11,104 nt of DNA from an uncultured Moraxellaceae bacterium (GTDB taxonomy: Bacteria; Pseudomonadota; Gammaproteobacteria; Pseudomonadales; Moraxellaceae), in NCBI GenBank assembly GCA_937928295.1, contig CALEYY010000007.1:1-11104 (forward strand). Direction: 5' to 3'. Numbering within the stretch: position 1 is the first letter of the stretch; every line of letters begins with the position of its first letter. Under the pieces are notes generated by a model that was not told the DNA's origin, searched no databases, and worked only from the letters and a program-made list of their open reading frames with translations. This document shows positions 1 to 6,414 of this stretch, piece after piece. The translations under genes and the position numbers were made by a program.

Positions 1-2
1 CC

Positions 3-1202
3 GACATGACCGACCCCAACTGGGAACCCGTGATGAAGCGCGCCAGCGCCATCGTGACCAACCGTGGTGGCCGTACCTGCCACGCCGCCATCATCGCGCG
101 TGAACTCGGTGTGCCGGCCATCGTTGGCTGCGGTAATGCCACCGATGTGCTGAAGGATGGCATGGAAGTCACGGCATCGTGTGCCGAGGGCGACACCGGC
201 TTCATCTACGAGGGTTTGCTCGACTTCGAGATTCAGAAGAACACCATCGACGCCATGCCCAAGCTGCCGTTCAAGATCATGATGAATGTGGGCAACCCGG
301 ATCGTGCTTTTGATTTCGCGACACTGCCGAACGAAGGCATTGGTCTGGCGCGTCTGGAGTTCATCATCAACCGCATGATTGGCGTGCACCCGAAGGCGCT
401 GCTGAACTACGACACGCTGCCGCGCGACATCAAGCAATCGGTGGATCAGCGTTGTGCTGGCTACGCCTCGCCGGTGGATTTCTATGTGGAGAAGCTGACC
501 GAAGGCATCGCCACGCTGGCGGCGGCGTTCTATCCGAAGAAGGTCATCGTGCGTATGTCCGACTTCAAGTCGAACGAATACGCCAACCTGATCGGCGGCA
601 AGCTCTACGAGCCGGAAGAAGAGAACCCGATGCTGGGCTTCCGTGGCGCCAGCCGCTATGTGTCGGACAATTTCCGCGACTGTTTCGATCTGGAAGTACG
701 GGCGCTGAAGAAGGTTCGCGATGTCATGGGCCTGACCAATGTCGAGATCATGATTCCGTTTGTGCGTACCACGGGTGAGGCCAAGCGCGTCATCGAGCTG
801 CTGGCCGAGAAGGGTTTGAAGCGCGGCGAGAATGGTCTGCGCATCATCATGATGTGCGAGCTGCCGACCAACGCCTTGCTGGCCGACGACTTCCTCGAGC
901 ATTTCGATGGCTTCTCGATCGGCTCTAACGACCTGACGCAGCTGACGCTGGGTCTGGATCGCGACTCCGGCATCGTCTCGCACCTGTTCGATGAGCGTGA
1001 CCCGGCGGTGAAGTTCCTGCTCTCGCGCGCCATTCAGGCTTGCCGCAAGGCCGGCAAGTACATCGGCATTTGCGGTCAGGGCCCGTCGGACCACCCGGAT
1101 CTGGCCAAGTGGCTGATGGACGAGGGCATCGACTCGGTGTCACTGAACCCGGACTCGGTGCTGGAAACCTGGTTCTTCCTGGCCGGCAAGCACGGCAAGT
1201 AA
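3..1202 (+). CDS. ppsA: Phosphoenolpyruvate synthase, C-terminal half (5' end outside window)
   Basis: PEP synthase converts pyruvate + ATP + water to PEP + AMP + phosphate in the cytoplasm, the first step of gluconeogenesis from pyruvate or lactate. The frame is open to the left edge, so the gene is cut by the window; about 399 codons remain of a usual ~790. Visible landmarks, counted from the Met at position 6, are the phosphohistidine motif GGRTCHAAI (His26, central swivelling domain) and the PEP-utilising TIM-barrel domain (about residues 85-395). That barrel contains the blocks MMNVGNPDRAFDF, GLARLEFIINRMIGVHP, SDFKSNEYANL, ENPMLGFRGA and GFSIGSNDLTQL, plus the active-site Cys356 in GICGQGPSDH. 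These match E. coli PpsA almost continuously and separate it from pyruvate phosphate dikinase and PtsI. A hairpin terminator follows at 1223-1244. Confidence 0.97.
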   Translation, partial: DMTDPNWEPVMKRASAIVTNRGGRTCHAAIIARELGVPAIVGCGNATDVLKDGMEVTASCAEGDTGFIYEGLLDFEIQKNTIDAMPKLPFKIMMNVGNPDRAFDFATLPNEGIGLARLEFIINRMIGVHPKALLNYDTLPRDIKQSVDQRCAGYASPVDFYVEKLTEGIATLAAAFYPKKVIVRMSDFKSNEYANLIGGKLYEPEEENPMLGFRGASRYVSDNFRDCFDLEVRALKKVRDVMGLTNVEIMIPFVRTTGEAKRVIELLAEKGLKRGENGLRIIMMCELPTNALLADDFLEHFDGFSIGSNDLTQLTLGLDRDSGIVSHLFDERDPAVKFLLSRAIQACRKAGKYIGICGQGPSDHPDLAKWLMDEGIDSVSLNPDSVLETWFFLAGKHGK

Positions 1203-1222
1203 GTCAGGTTGATGTGGCATGG

Positions 1223-1244
1223 AAGGGCGGGGAAACCCGCCTTT
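1223..1244 (+). terminator. Rho-independent terminator after ppsA
   Basis: A 9-bp stem (one G-T pair) runs AAGGGCGGG / CCCGCCTTT around a GAAA tetraloop, beginning 21 nt after the ppsA stop codon. The T run is short (TTT then CT), so termination may be partial and some read-through into the downstream Rieske gene is possible. Confidence 0.7.
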
Positions 1245-1287
1245 CTGCTATCTGCAGTTTTGTCAGCATGTGTGAGGCAGGTTCAAC

Positions 1288-1593
1288 ATGGCATTCCATG
1301 CCCTTGAAAAATTGATGTTTTTGGAAGATGGCTATCGCCGTGAGTTTGTCATCGACGGTATTCCGCTGTTGCTGATTCAGGAGGATGGTCAGCGCCACTT
1401 GATCCGCAACCAGTGCCCACATCGTGGCAATTCGCTCACCGAGGGAGCGGTCCAGCAAGGGGCGATCCGCTGCCCCCACCATGGCTGGTCGTTCAATTTG
1501 GCGGATGGCCAGTGCCGCTTGCCGGCACCGGGGCCGTGTTTGACGCGTTATGCGTTGATTTATGAGGGGACGCAGATTGGTGTGGAGCTTTGA
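1288..1593 (+). CDS. Small orphan Rieske [2Fe-2S] protein
   Basis: A 101-residue single-domain Rieske protein. The cluster-binding motif C-x-H-x16-C-x-x-H is complete: Cys43 and His45 in NQCPHRGNSL, Cys62 and His65 in RCPHHGWSF. There is no signal peptide, membrane helix or fused oxygenase domain, so it is probably a soluble cytoplasmic electron carrier of the NirD/ferredoxin-subunit type. A GAGGCAGG-like ribosome site lies just upstream of the ATG. The gene follows ppsA on the same strand, separated by a hairpin, and no oxygenase or nitrite reductase partner is visible. Rieske ferredoxins usually serve ring-hydroxylating oxygenases or accompany nitrite reductase. Which redox partner this one serves cannot be told from the window. 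The Rieske assignment is secure; the role is unknown. Confidence 0.9.
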   Translation: MAFHALEKLMFLEDGYRREFVIDGIPLLLIQEDGQRHLIRNQCPHRGNSLTEGAVQQGAIRCPHHGWSFNLADGQCRLPAPGPCLTRYALIYEGTQIGVEL

Positions 1594-1594
1594 T

Positions 1595-1626
1595 CTTTAG
1601 TTAGCAGCAACTTTAGTTAGCAGCAA
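1595..1626. repeat. Perfect 16-bp tandem duplication
   Basis: The unit CTTTAGTTAGCAGCAA occurs twice head to tail (1595-1610 and 1611-1626). It fills the gap between the convergent Rieske and lytic transglycosylase genes. The second copy contains the transglycosylase stop codon and its last Ala-Ala-Asn codons. The first copy lies just beyond that stop, so the duplication does not change the protein. It looks like a local slippage or duplication event. Confidence 0.9.
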
Positions 1627-2296
1627 CAACGCCACCATAAAGCCGGGTATAGCGCCCGGTGACGCGCTCCACATAATCCTGCGTTTCCGCAAACGGTGGG
1701 ATGCCGCCGTACTTGTCCACATTGCCTTCGCCGGCGTTATAGGCCGCCAAAGCCAGCGACAGATCCCCATAGCGTTTCATCAGATAGCGCAGATGCTTGG
1801 CCCCGGCATTGATGTTCTGTGCCGGATCCCAGGCGTTGCTGACATTGTAGCGACGAGCTGTGGCGGGCATCAGCTGCATCAAGCCTTGAGCGCCGGGCGC
1901 TGAGCGGGCCTGCGGGTCAAAGCCTGACTCGGTGTGAATCACCGCCTTGATCAGCCCGAAATCCAGCTCATAGCGCTGTGCGGCGAGGCGGATGCTGTCG
2001 TCGAAGGCATTGCGGTTCTTGCTGGCACTGGCCTTCACGGCCATTTCGGTCTTGCCCCAGTTGCGGTAGCTGTGCACATTGGTGTCGGCATACCAAGTCA
2101 CTTTCACCAGCTTGCGGTATTGCTGACGGTCATGGCGCAGCGGCTTGCGCTGGCTGTCGACCTGATTGGTCAGCAGCACATTGCCATCGGCATCCTGAAA
2201 ACGATAAAGCTGGCCTGCGGCAGCCGTGTTCGCGCCTAGCCACGCAGTGCAAACAAAGGCGGTGCAAATACAAGTGGCGACAAGCAGGCGTTTCAT
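1613..2296 (-). CDS. Exported lytic transglycosylase (DUF4124 + SLT domain)
   Basis: A 227-residue periplasmic enzyme expected to cleave the MurNAc-GlcNAc bond of peptidoglycan with formation of 1,6-anhydro-MurNAc. An N-terminal signal peptide (residues 1 to about 27: MKRLL, a hydrophobic core, then ANTAAA) is followed by a DUF4124-like segment (about 28-45, QLYRFQDADGNVLLTN). The SLT/goose-lysozyme-like catalytic domain covers about 95-220. The catalytic Glu is Glu123 in HTESGFDPQA. GAQGLMQLMP (135-144) and AAYNAGEGNV (184-193) are the other hallmark motifs. The frame stays open far upstream, but that extra part is antisense to rraA and lacks similarity, so the start preceding the signal peptide is chosen even though its ribosome site is weak. 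The gene is divergent from rraA across a 90-bp gap. The lack of a lipobox argues against a lipoprotein Mlt, so no gene name is given. Confidence 0.92.
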   Translation of the reverse strand: MKRLLVATCICTAFVCTAWLGANTAAAGQLYRFQDADGNVLLTNQVDSQRKPLRHDRQQYRKLVKVTWYADTNVHSYRNWGKTEMAVKASASKNRNAFDDSIRLAAQRYELDFGLIKAVIHTESGFDPQARSAPGAQGLMQLMPATARRYNVSNAWDPAQNINAGAKHLRYLMKRYGDLSLALAAYNAGEGNVDKYGGIPPFAETQDYVERVTGRYTRLYGGVVAAN

Positions 2297-2386
2297 GGAG
2301 TCAGCTCTGAGGTAGACAGAAATTGTCGCACTCGGCCTTGGCAGGGTAAAGTCACGACTTCGTTTTCTGTGCCTGGAGTGTTGGTC

Positions 2387-2866
2387 ATGTCGTTTGTTAC
2401 CTGCGACCTGTGTGATGATTTTCCCGAAGCGGTGCGCGTCTGCGAGCCGCTGTTTGCCAATTACGGCGGCCTCAATGCCTTCGGTGGGGCTATCGTGACG
2501 GTGAAATGTCATGAGGACAATTCCCGCGTGAAAGAGCTGCTGTCCACGCCCGGTCAGGGTCGTGTGCTGGTGGTGGATGGTGGCGGCTCGCTGCGCTGTG
2601 CCTTGCTCGGCGATCTGATCGGTGCCAGTGCCGTCAAGCACGGCTGGGCTGGGGTTATCGTGTATGGCTGTGTGCGTGATGTGGATGCGCTGGCCGAGCT
2701 GGATCTGGGCATCCAGGCCATCGCCGCGATGCCATTGAAAAGCGTGCGCAAGGGCGTGGGCGATGTGGATCTGCCGGTAACTTTTGGCGGCGTCACTTTC
2801 AATCCCGGCGAGTATGTTTATGCCGATAACAATGGCGTCATCGTGTCGGCTCAGAAGCTGATCTGA
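2387..2866 (+). CDS. rraA: RraA-family protein (RNase E activity regulator / HMG-aldolase fold)
   Basis: A 159-residue protein matching E. coli RraA over its whole length: PLFANYGG, FGGAIVTVKC, GRVLVVDGGGSLR, LDLGIQAIAA, VTFGGVTFNPGEYVYADNNG. E. coli RraA is a ring-shaped trimer that binds RNase E and inhibits its activity. The ATG at 2387 is preferred over the in-frame GTG at 2369 because GGAGTG (2374-2379) lies at proper spacing before it and MSFVTCDLCD aligns with the usual N-terminus. The sequence keeps Arg97-Asp98 in YGCVRDVD. This pair binds substrate and metal in related class II HMG/CHA aldolases, while E. coli RraA has Gln at the Asp position. A residual aldolase or oxaloacetate decarboxylase activity is therefore possible (inference). 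It is convergent with corA, 24 bp apart. Confidence 0.92.
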   Translation: MSFVTCDLCDDFPEAVRVCEPLFANYGGLNAFGGAIVTVKCHEDNSRVKELLSTPGQGRVLVVDGGGSLRCALLGDLIGASAVKHGWAGVIVYGCVRDVDALAELDLGIQAIAAMPLKSVRKGVGDVDLPVTFGGVTFNPGEYVYADNNGVIVSAQKLI

Positions 2867-2884
2867 GCTCTGTTTACGCTTGCA

Positions 2885-2905
2885 GCGGGCTTACATCCAG
2901 CCCGC
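2885..2905. other. Hairpin across the corA stop codon
   Basis: The 6-bp perfect arms GCGGGC (2885-2890) and GCCCGC (2900-2905) enclose a 9-nt loop containing the corA stop codon, between the convergent rraA and corA ends. No T run follows on either strand, so it is at best a weak or rho-assisted stop for the two transcripts. Confidence 0.3.
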
Positions 2906-3871
2906 GGCCCGCAGCGTCTTGTGCAGCTTCAGGCAGGCGATGCCGGTCAACAACAGCACGGTCGGGTAGGCGTACTCGAATTGCAGCTCCGGCATGTGCG
3001 CGAAGTTCATGCCGTAGATGCTCGTCACCAAGGTCGGCAGCGCCAGCAAGGCAGCCCAGCCGGCCAAGCGCTTCACAACCTCGTTCTGCTTCACCGTGAC
3101 CAGTGACAAATTGACCTGAATCGCCGCAGTGAGCAGCTCATTCAGCGCATCGATGGCCTCGTTGATGCGCGTGCAGTGATCGGCAATGTCGCGGAAATAG
3201 GGCTGGATGGATTCGTGGATGAAATCGTCCTGGCCATGACTCAGCTCCTGTGCGATGTCTTGCAGCGGCGATGATGCCAAGCGCAGCGTGATCAGCTCGC
3301 GCTTCAGCTCGTACAGGCGCTTGATGGTGCCGCGCTTGTACTGCGGCTGGAAGATGTCTTGCTCGAGCTTGTGCAGCGTCTGCTTGAAGTCGTCCACGAT
3401 GGGCGCGTAGTTATCCACGATGAAGTCGAGGATGGCGTAGAGCGGGTAGCTCGGGCCGCAACCGAGCTGACGCGGCCGAGCCTCCACGCGTTGGCGCATA
3501 TTGGCGTAGGTGTGTGACGGCCCGTGGCGGATGCTGATCAGGAAGCGGTCGCTGATGAACAAATGCGTTTCGCCAAAGACGATGCAGCTGCCATCGCGCT
3601 CGGCGGTATGGGTGACGATGAAGCGCGTGTCGCCATAGGTTTCGATCTTCGGCCGCTGATGCGCGCAGAGGGCGTCCTCCACGGCCAGCTCATGCAGGCC
3701 GAATTGCTCCTGCAGCGTGTTGACCATGGCTGCATCGGGCTCGTGCAGGCCTATCCACAGAAATGACTCCGGGTGCTCCAGCAGAAATGCCTTGGTGTTG
3801 GCCAGTTCGACCTTGGCGATGCGGTGACCTTCGCGATCATAGGCGATGGAATTGATGATGGCGCCGGACAT
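2891..3871 (-). CDS. corA: CorA-family Mg2+/Co2+ transport protein
   Basis: A 326-residue inner-membrane divalent-cation channel of the CorA/Mrs2 (2-TM-GxN) family, expected to work as a pentamer. The large N-terminal cytoplasmic domain (about 1-265) contains the typical VEDAL, QRPKIETYG and FISDRFLISIRHG segments and a long, charged alpha-helical stretch. Two C-terminal membrane helices follow (about 270-286 and 302-316). The pore signature YGMN (Gly287-Met288-Asn289) comes straight after TM1, with the periplasmic loop MPEL and a short cytoplasmic tail containing Lys and Arg. The presence of GMN plus MPEL favours CorA over ZntB. The start at 3871 is chosen over a longer frame because an AGGAAA ribosome site lies just upstream and MSGAIINS begins the family similarity. 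Confidence 0.92.
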   Translation of the reverse strand: MSGAIINSIAYDREGHRIAKVELANTKAFLLEHPESFLWIGLHEPDAAMVNTLQEQFGLHELAVEDALCAHQRPKIETYGDTRFIVTHTAERDGSCIVFGETHLFISDRFLISIRHGPSHTYANMRQRVEARPRQLGCGPSYPLYAILDFIVDNYAPIVDDFKQTLHKLEQDIFQPQYKRGTIKRLYELKRELITLRLASSPLQDIAQELSHGQDDFIHESIQPYFRDIADHCTRINEAIDALNELLTAAIQVNLSLVTVKQNEVVKRLAGWAALLALPTLVTSIYGMNFAHMPELQFEYAYPTVLLLTGIACLKLHKTLRAAGWM

Positions 3872-3995
3872 GCTGATTTCCTGTGATGCTGCTGCAATCG
3901 CGAGAGCATGCCATGCCTGCGTTGGATCGGGGTGGTTGCTGGTCAGAATTTTCGGAGGGAGTGATTGCTTTGTTTGTAGACGGGCAGACAGCCAC

Positions 3996-4033
3996 AAAAA
4001 AGCCGCCTGCTCTCACAAGCAGGCGGCTTTTTT
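3996..4033. terminator. Strong bidirectional terminator between gltA and corA
   Basis: A 15-bp perfect inverted repeat (AAAAAAGCCGCCTGC / GCAGGCGGCTTTTTT) encloses the 8-nt loop TCTCACAA. It begins 18 nt after the gltA stop on the minus strand. Both strands present a GC-rich stem followed by six T, so it works in both directions. It should end gltA transcription and insulate the downstream minus-strand corA. Confidence 0.93.
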
Positions 4034-4051
4034 ACGAGTCAAAAAGCGCGA

Positions 4052-5329
4052 TCAGCGCTTGGCAACTTCAACAAAGTTGCGCTGCGTGTAGCCGGTGTAC
4101 AGCTGACGCGGACGGCCGATCTTGTACGGGCCGCTGTGCATTTCCAGCCAATGCGAGATCCAGCCGACGGTGCGGGCGAGGGCGAAAATCACGGTGAACA
4201 TGGAGGTCGGAATGCCGATGGCTTTCAGGATGATGCCCGAGTAGAAGTCGACATTCGGGTACAGCTTGCGCTCCACGAAGTACGGGTCGTTCAGCGCGAT
4301 GCGTTCCAGCTCCATGGCCAGAGCCAGCTGCGGATCGTTGATGTTGAGCGCGGCAAGCACTTCGTCGCAAGTCTGCTTCATGACCTTGGCGCGCGGGTCG
4401 AAGTTCTTGTAGACGCGGTGACCGAAGCCCATCAGCTTCACTTCTTTCGTCTTCACTTTTTCCATGAAGTCAGCAACATTTTCCACGCTGCCGATTTCGT
4501 CGAGCATCTTCAGCACGGCTTCGTTGGCGCCACCGTGTGCCGGGCCCCAGAGGGCGGCGATGCCGGCAGCGATGCAGGCGTAGGGGTTGGCACCGGTCGA
4601 ACCGGCCAGACGCACGGTCGAGGTCGATGCGTTCTGCTCGTGATCGGCGTGCAGCGTGAAGATGCGGTCCATGGCCTTGGCCAGGATCGGATTGACCTTG
4701 TAGTTCACATCGGCCGGCACCGAGAACATCATGTGCAGGAAGTTTTCGGCGTAGTTCAGGTCGTTGCGCGGGTAGGTGAACGGCTGACCAGCGGTGTACT
4801 TGTAGCTCATCGCGGCAATCGTCGGGATCTTCGCGATCAGACGGATGGCGGTGATTTCACGGTGCTTGGAATCATTCACATCCAGGCCATCGTGATAGAA
4901 CGCGGACAGCGCACCGACGACGCCGCACATGACGGCCATCGGGTGAGCATCGCGACGGAAGCCTTCGAAGAACTTGCGCAGCTGGTCGTTGACCATGGTG
5001 TGGTCGGTGACGAGCTTGGTGAATTCGGCTTTCTGTGCGGCATTCGGCAGTTCGCCGTTGAGCAGCAGGTAGCAGACTTCCAGGTACTCGGCCTGTTCGG
5101 CGAGCTGGTCGATCGGGTAGCCGCGGTGCAGCAGAATGCCTTTGTCGCCGTCGATGAAGGTGATCTTGGATTCGCAGGCCGAGGTGGCCATGAAGCCCGG
5201 GTCGTAAGTGAAATAGCCTTTGGCCAGCACATCCTTAACATCAATGACATCGGGGCCAAGGGTGCCGGAAGTAATCGGCAGGGTCAGGGTTTCGTCGCCG
5301 ATAGTCAGCGTTGCGTTCTTGGCCGTCAT
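4052..5329 (-). CDS. gltA: Citrate synthase (type II, hexameric class)
   Basis: Condenses acetyl-CoA with oxaloacetate to citrate, the first TCA-cycle step. The protein is 425 residues, the normal length of the Gram-negative type II enzyme. Catalytic residues are all present: His265 in WGPAHGGANE, His304 in GFGHRVYKN and Asp361 in NVDFYSG. These are equivalent to E. coli His264, His305 and Asp362. The N-terminal beta-rich domain (TLTIGDETLTLPI) seen in NADH-sensitive enzymes is retained. HADHEQNASTSTVR and the C-terminal GRPRQLYTGY further support the call. A GTG lies directly before the ATG, but AGGAG at 5336-5340 sits six bases before the ATG, so the ATG at 5329 is taken. The gene is divergent from sdhC, as in E. 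coli and Pseudomonas. Confidence 0.97.
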   Translation of the reverse strand: MTAKNATLTIGDETLTLPITSGTLGPDVIDVKDVLAKGYFTYDPGFMATSACESKITFIDGDKGILLHRGYPIDQLAEQAEYLEVCYLLLNGELPNAAQKAEFTKLVTDHTMVNDQLRKFFEGFRRDAHPMAVMCGVVGALSAFYHDGLDVNDSKHREITAIRLIAKIPTIAAMSYKYTAGQPFTYPRNDLNYAENFLHMMFSVPADVNYKVNPILAKAMDRIFTLHADHEQNASTSTVRLAGSTGANPYACIAAGIAALWGPAHGGANEAVLKMLDEIGSVENVADFMEKVKTKEVKLMGFGHRVYKNFDPRAKVMKQTCDEVLAALNINDPQLALAMELERIALNDPYFVERKLYPNVDFYSGIILKAIGIPTSMFTVIFALARTVGWISHWLEMHSGPYKIGRPRQLYTGYTQRNFVEVAKR

Positions 5330-5388
5330 CACGGTCTCCTAAGAAGGTGCTGCGCTCACAGCGCGCAGTCCGGTGCTGGAAGCGGGGT

Positions 5389-5416
5389 AGCTTAAATCAC
5401 GAGGCAGAATTGTCAA
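5389..5416 (-). promoter_or_regulatory. Candidate sigma70 promoter for gltA
   Basis: On the minus strand a perfect -35 TTGACA (5411-5416) is followed after 16 bases by TAAGCT (5389-5394), which keeps the first, second and last bases of the -10 consensus. The predicted transcript would start near 5382, leaving a 5' leader of about 50 nt. That leader holds a small 6-bp hairpin (5350-5355 with 5363-5368) just before the ribosome site. Predicted by eye only. Confidence 0.45.
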
Positions 5417-5503
5417 TGAACTGCTGCACAAGGTTTGCCCCAGCTTCGACTTAAGTGCTAGCAAATCTTGTGCCCTTGTCGAGGTTTTGTGTGACAAAGC
5501 TAT

Positions 5504-5532
5504 TTGTATTACGGAATGTGCGGGATTATACT
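5504..5532 (+). promoter_or_regulatory. Candidate sigma70 promoter for sdhCDAB
   Basis: A -10 element TATACT (5527-5532, five of six consensus bases) lies 17 bases after TTGTAT (5504-5509), a weak -35 that keeps the TTG. Transcription would begin near 5539, giving a leader of about 118 nt before the sdhC GTG. The weak -35 suits an operon that is activated or repressed by regulators, but that is inference. Confidence 0.45.
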
Positions 5533-5656
5533 TTCGCGGCAATCTCGCAATGCCCATGAAAAATCCGGATTTATTCTGTATTTTCAATGGCTTGCGGGGT
5601 AATTTCGCGCCATCCCCAATGGCCGCCAGACCCACCAGACCAACAGGATGCCCTCT

Positions 5657-6046
5657 GTGAAAAGCAACAGACCGGTCAATCTCTCGCTCGCGACTGTCAT
5701 TGAAGTCAATTTGAAGTCGCCCGTAGCCATTGCCTCCATTTTGCATCGCCTCTCCGGCGTATTGCTGTTTTTCGTCATTCCCGGCCTGCTTTGGCTGCTG
5801 GATTGCTCGCTGTCGTCGGCTGACGGTTTTGCCTGTGTGCAAGCCATGCTCACCGGCATGGTCGGCAAGCTGGTGCTGTTCGTGGCGCTGGCAGGTCTGG
5901 CCTATCACTTCATTGCCGGCGTCAAGCATCTGGTCATGGACTGGGGCTTTGCCGAGTCGCTGGAAGGCGGCCGTACATTCGCCAAGCTCAGCCTGATTCT
6001 GTCGGCACTGGTCATTGCCGCGCTCTTTGTAGGAGTGGTTCTGTAA
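5657..6046 (+). CDS. sdhC: Succinate dehydrogenase cytochrome b556 subunit
   Basis: A membrane anchor subunit of complex II with three transmembrane helices; it helps bind heme b and ubiquinone. Counted from the GTG at 5657 (129 aa), Ser27 and Arg31 in ASILHRLSG match the E. coli quinone-site residues, and His84 in LAYHFIAGVKH matches the heme-ligand His84. The start is decided by two facts. AGGA at 5645-5648 is 8 bases from the GTG but overlaps the upstream ATG at 5648. The N-terminus MKSNRPVNL is the family's usual one. The upstream ATG would add only three residues (Met-Pro-Ser). The stop codon overlaps the sdhD start by one base (TAATG), implying translational coupling. Confidence 0.95.
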   Translation: MKSNRPVNLSLATVIEVNLKSPVAIASILHRLSGVLLFFVIPGLLWLLDCSLSSADGFACVQAMLTGMVGKLVLFVALAGLAYHFIAGVKHLVMDWGFAESLEGGRTFAKLSLILSALVIAALFVGVVL

Positions 6047-6411
6047 TGAAAAGTGCAACGAGTTTTTCCCGTTCTGGTTTGTCCGATTGGCTGCTGCAGC
6101 GTGTCAGCGCCATTGTTCTGGCTGCCTACACCGTCTGGCTGAGTGCTTGGTTCCTGATCACGCCGGTGGTTGATTTCCCGACCTGGCATGACTTCATGAG
6201 CCAGACCTGCATGCGCATTTTCACGCTGATGGCGCTGCTGGCATTTGTTGCGCACGCCTGGATCGGCATGTGGACGGTGTTTACGGACTACCTGACCGAG
6301 CGTCAGATGGGCCCGAAGGCCAATGTGCTGCGTCTGGTGGTGCAGGTTGCGATGGCGTTGGCCCTGTTCGTGGTCATCGTTTGGGGCATTCAGATTATTT
6401 GGGGCAACTAA
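6046..6411 (+). CDS. sdhD: Succinate dehydrogenase membrane anchor subunit
   Basis: The second membrane anchor of complex II, 121 residues with three hydrophobic helices (about 20-40, 57-78, 95-118). His70 in AHAWIGMW corresponds to the E. coli SdhD heme ligand His71, and Tyr82 in TDYLTE to the quinone-site Tyr83. It starts within the sdhC stop codon (TAATG) and ends 3 bases before sdhA, so it is surely co-transcribed and probably translationally coupled. The level of similarity to E. coli SdhD is typical for this fast-evolving subunit, and the motif positions make the call firm. Confidence 0.95.
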   Translation: MKSATSFSRSGLSDWLLQRVSAIVLAAYTVWLSAWFLITPVVDFPTWHDFMSQTCMRIFTLMALLAFVAHAWIGMWTVFTDYLTERQMGPKANVLRLVVQVAMALALFVVIVWGIQIIWGN

Positions 6412-6414
6412 GTC

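Larger units (their letters stand above)
5330..5656. other. gltA-sdhC divergent intergenic region
   Basis: This 327-bp region has no credible gene. It is richer in A and T than its flanks, as expected for a regulatory region. It contains the gltA ribosome site (AGGAG, 5336-5340), candidate promoters for both directions and the sdhC ribosome site (AGGA, 5645-5648). On the minus strand a perfect TATAAT (5525-5530) overlaps the plus-strand TATACT, though no good -35 accompanies it. A short inverted repeat TTGT-N3-ACAA lies near 5487-5497. I could not assign a clear CRP, ArcA or FNR site by eye. Confidence 0.6.

Noticed and set aside
2297..2641. N-terminal extension of the lytic transglycosylase frame up to 2641
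   Set aside because: The extra 115 residues are antisense to rraA, and the signal peptide begins at the internal Met at 2296.
3872..3997. 42-residue N-terminal extension of corA
   Set aside because: It lacks family similarity, while the Met at 3871 has a good AGGAAA site; the extension would run back to the edge of the gltA terminator.
4136..5395. 419-codon plus-strand frame opposite gltA
   Set aside because: It is the antisense shadow of citrate synthase; low-complexity His/Val/Gly-rich translation, no ribosome site, no recognisable domain.
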